Below are positions 63,835 through 64,000 of a DNA stretch of 64,000 nucleotides, one piece after another (position 1 is the first letter of the stretch; every line of letters starts with the position of its first letter). Source of the DNA: Ziziphus jujuba (taxonomy: Eukaryota > Streptophyta > Magnoliopsida > Rosales > Rhamnaceae); assembly GCF_031755915.1 (NCBI RefSeq), contig NC_083389.1:13633001-13697000 (forward strand). Direction: 5' to 3'. The notes beneath the pieces were generated by a model. The model had not been told where the DNA came from. It did no database searches and saw only the letters and a program-made list of their open reading frames with translations. The translations under genes and the position numbers were made by a program.

Positions 63835-64000
63835 GGGTATTAGGCGACGCATAATCATGATTATGCGTCGCCTATTACTAAAACTAAAAAAAAAAAAAAA
63901 CTCTATTTATGTTGTTTAAATATCTTCACTGGTTATTTGATGCTCCAACAAAATCAAATTGTTAAAAATGAAGGTTTTAAAAAACTATATGAAAAAAAAG
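60889..64000 (+). repeat. Units 60889-63561, cut by the window end
   Basis: Units at 60889, 61565, 62232 and 62893, and a partial unit from 63561 that ends in subunit C. 60889 and 61565 match 51503 and 52180. 62232 matches the 'gagag' / gcgtcccc family. 62893 and 63561 match 56853 and 57519, but with 'gcttatttgatgatgg'. 62640 has 'aaactaaatg' and a one-base loss in the C hairpin left arm ('tatcagcgacgc'). Confidence 0.83.

Larger units (their letters stand above)
1..64000 (+). repeat. Higher-order satellite array, five-subunit unit of about 671 bp, filling the window
   Basis: Head-to-tail tandem array in one orientation with no unrelated insertion seen. Unit starts, defined by 'ctcatttatg' of subunit A, are: 486, 1170, 1838, 2485, 3164, 3832, 4479, 5158, 5820, 6495, 7142 (83-bp extra piece) then 7225, 7895, 8577, 9257, 9933, 10579 (extra piece) then 10662, 11332, 11842, 12523, 13165, 13821, 14497, 15142, 15801, 16763, 17437, 18091, 18760, 19408, 20069, 20560, 21251, 21925, 22598, 23273, 23951, 24619, 25291, 25965, 26619, 27266, 27948, 28640, 29289, 29959, 30634, 31323, 32008, 32693, 33377, 34025, 34695, 35342, 36012, 36685, 37377, 38050, 38728, 39403, 40081, 40750, 41433, 42100, 42770, 43441, 44117, 44800, 45470, 46138, 46809, 47476, 48150, 48817, 49476, 50150, 50833, 51503, 52180, 52847, 53522, 54182, 54856, 55519, 56186, 56853, 57519, 58201, 58871, 59538, 60220, 60889, 61565, 62232, 62893, 63561. 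Both window ends cut through a unit, so the array extends beyond. No known satellite family is recognised. Confidence 0.97.

Noticed and set aside
1..64000. CRISPR array
   Set aside because: Repeat period is about 671 bp with no unique spacers; subunits are diverged relatives rather than identical short repeats with spacers, and no cas genes are present.
1..64000. tRNA, rRNA or other structured RNA genes
   Set aside because: No cloverleaf, rRNA signature or conserved RNA motif was seen; the only stems are the repeated GC-rich inverted repeats.
1..64000. CENP-B box or telomere repeat
   Set aside because: No match to the CENP-B box pattern and no telomere-type tandem hexamer or heptamer was seen on either strand.
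1..64000. Window as a pure assembly artefact
   Set aside because: Cannot be excluded for individual junctions, but unit-specific alleles and differing run lengths argue against simple looping of one read; long-read support would settle it.

Overview
The whole 64 kb window is one uninterrupted head-to-tail satellite DNA array. I find no credible protein-coding gene, RNA gene, inserted transposon, CRISPR array or operon anywhere in it. The sequence is roughly three-quarters A+T (hand count on one unit, not computed). It looks like eukaryotic heterochromatin, for example centromeric or pericentromeric DNA. The species cannot be read from the sequence. A plant is my best guess, only because the GGCGACGCAT / ATGCGTCGCC motifs resemble subterminal repeats of plant CACTA-type transposons.

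The repeating unit averages 671 bp between the first and last full unit starts (positions 486 and 63561, 94 intervals). Normal units range from about 642 to 692 bp. Each unit holds five related subunits in fixed order: A (about 165-177 bp), B (about 159), C (about 164), D (about 96) and E (about 80). All five begin with a homologous core containing 'tttaaatat' and 'ttatttgatgct'. A, B and C also carry a GC-rich inverted repeat near their 3' end. In B it is a perfect 34-bp palindrome, in A an 11-bp stem with an 8-nt loop, and in C an imperfect stem. D and E lack the hairpin half. The subunits are separated by poly(A) runs on the + strand, B also has a (TA)n run, and C ends in a T-run/A-run block.

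The layout is a mosaic of amplified unit variants. 1-1169 holds a unit that lost B plus one normal unit, and is copied at 11357. 1170-5157 is a 1994-bp three-unit block present twice. About 5460-11460 holds two arms of a 3437-bp-offset duplication, each with an 83-bp extra E piece. 12523-16258 is another doubled three-unit block, ending in a deletion junction at 16258-16259. 20069-20559 has lost C. About 28.2-36.9 kb, 37.4-40.1 kb, 41.6-47.5 kb and 47.5-56.8 kb are further shuffled variant families. 56853-60888 is a 2018-bp three-unit block present twice. The final part, 60889-64000, returns to variants seen near 51.5 kb and 57 kb.

The many short reading frames of 60-104 codons are by-products of subunits C and D, whose length is set by poly(A) run length; they show no sign of protein-level selection. 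The most notable biology is structural: three hairpin-forming sites per 671 bp, deletion and fusion junctions at the hairpins or at homologous cores, and nested unequal duplication from 83 bp up to blocks offset by about 18 kb.
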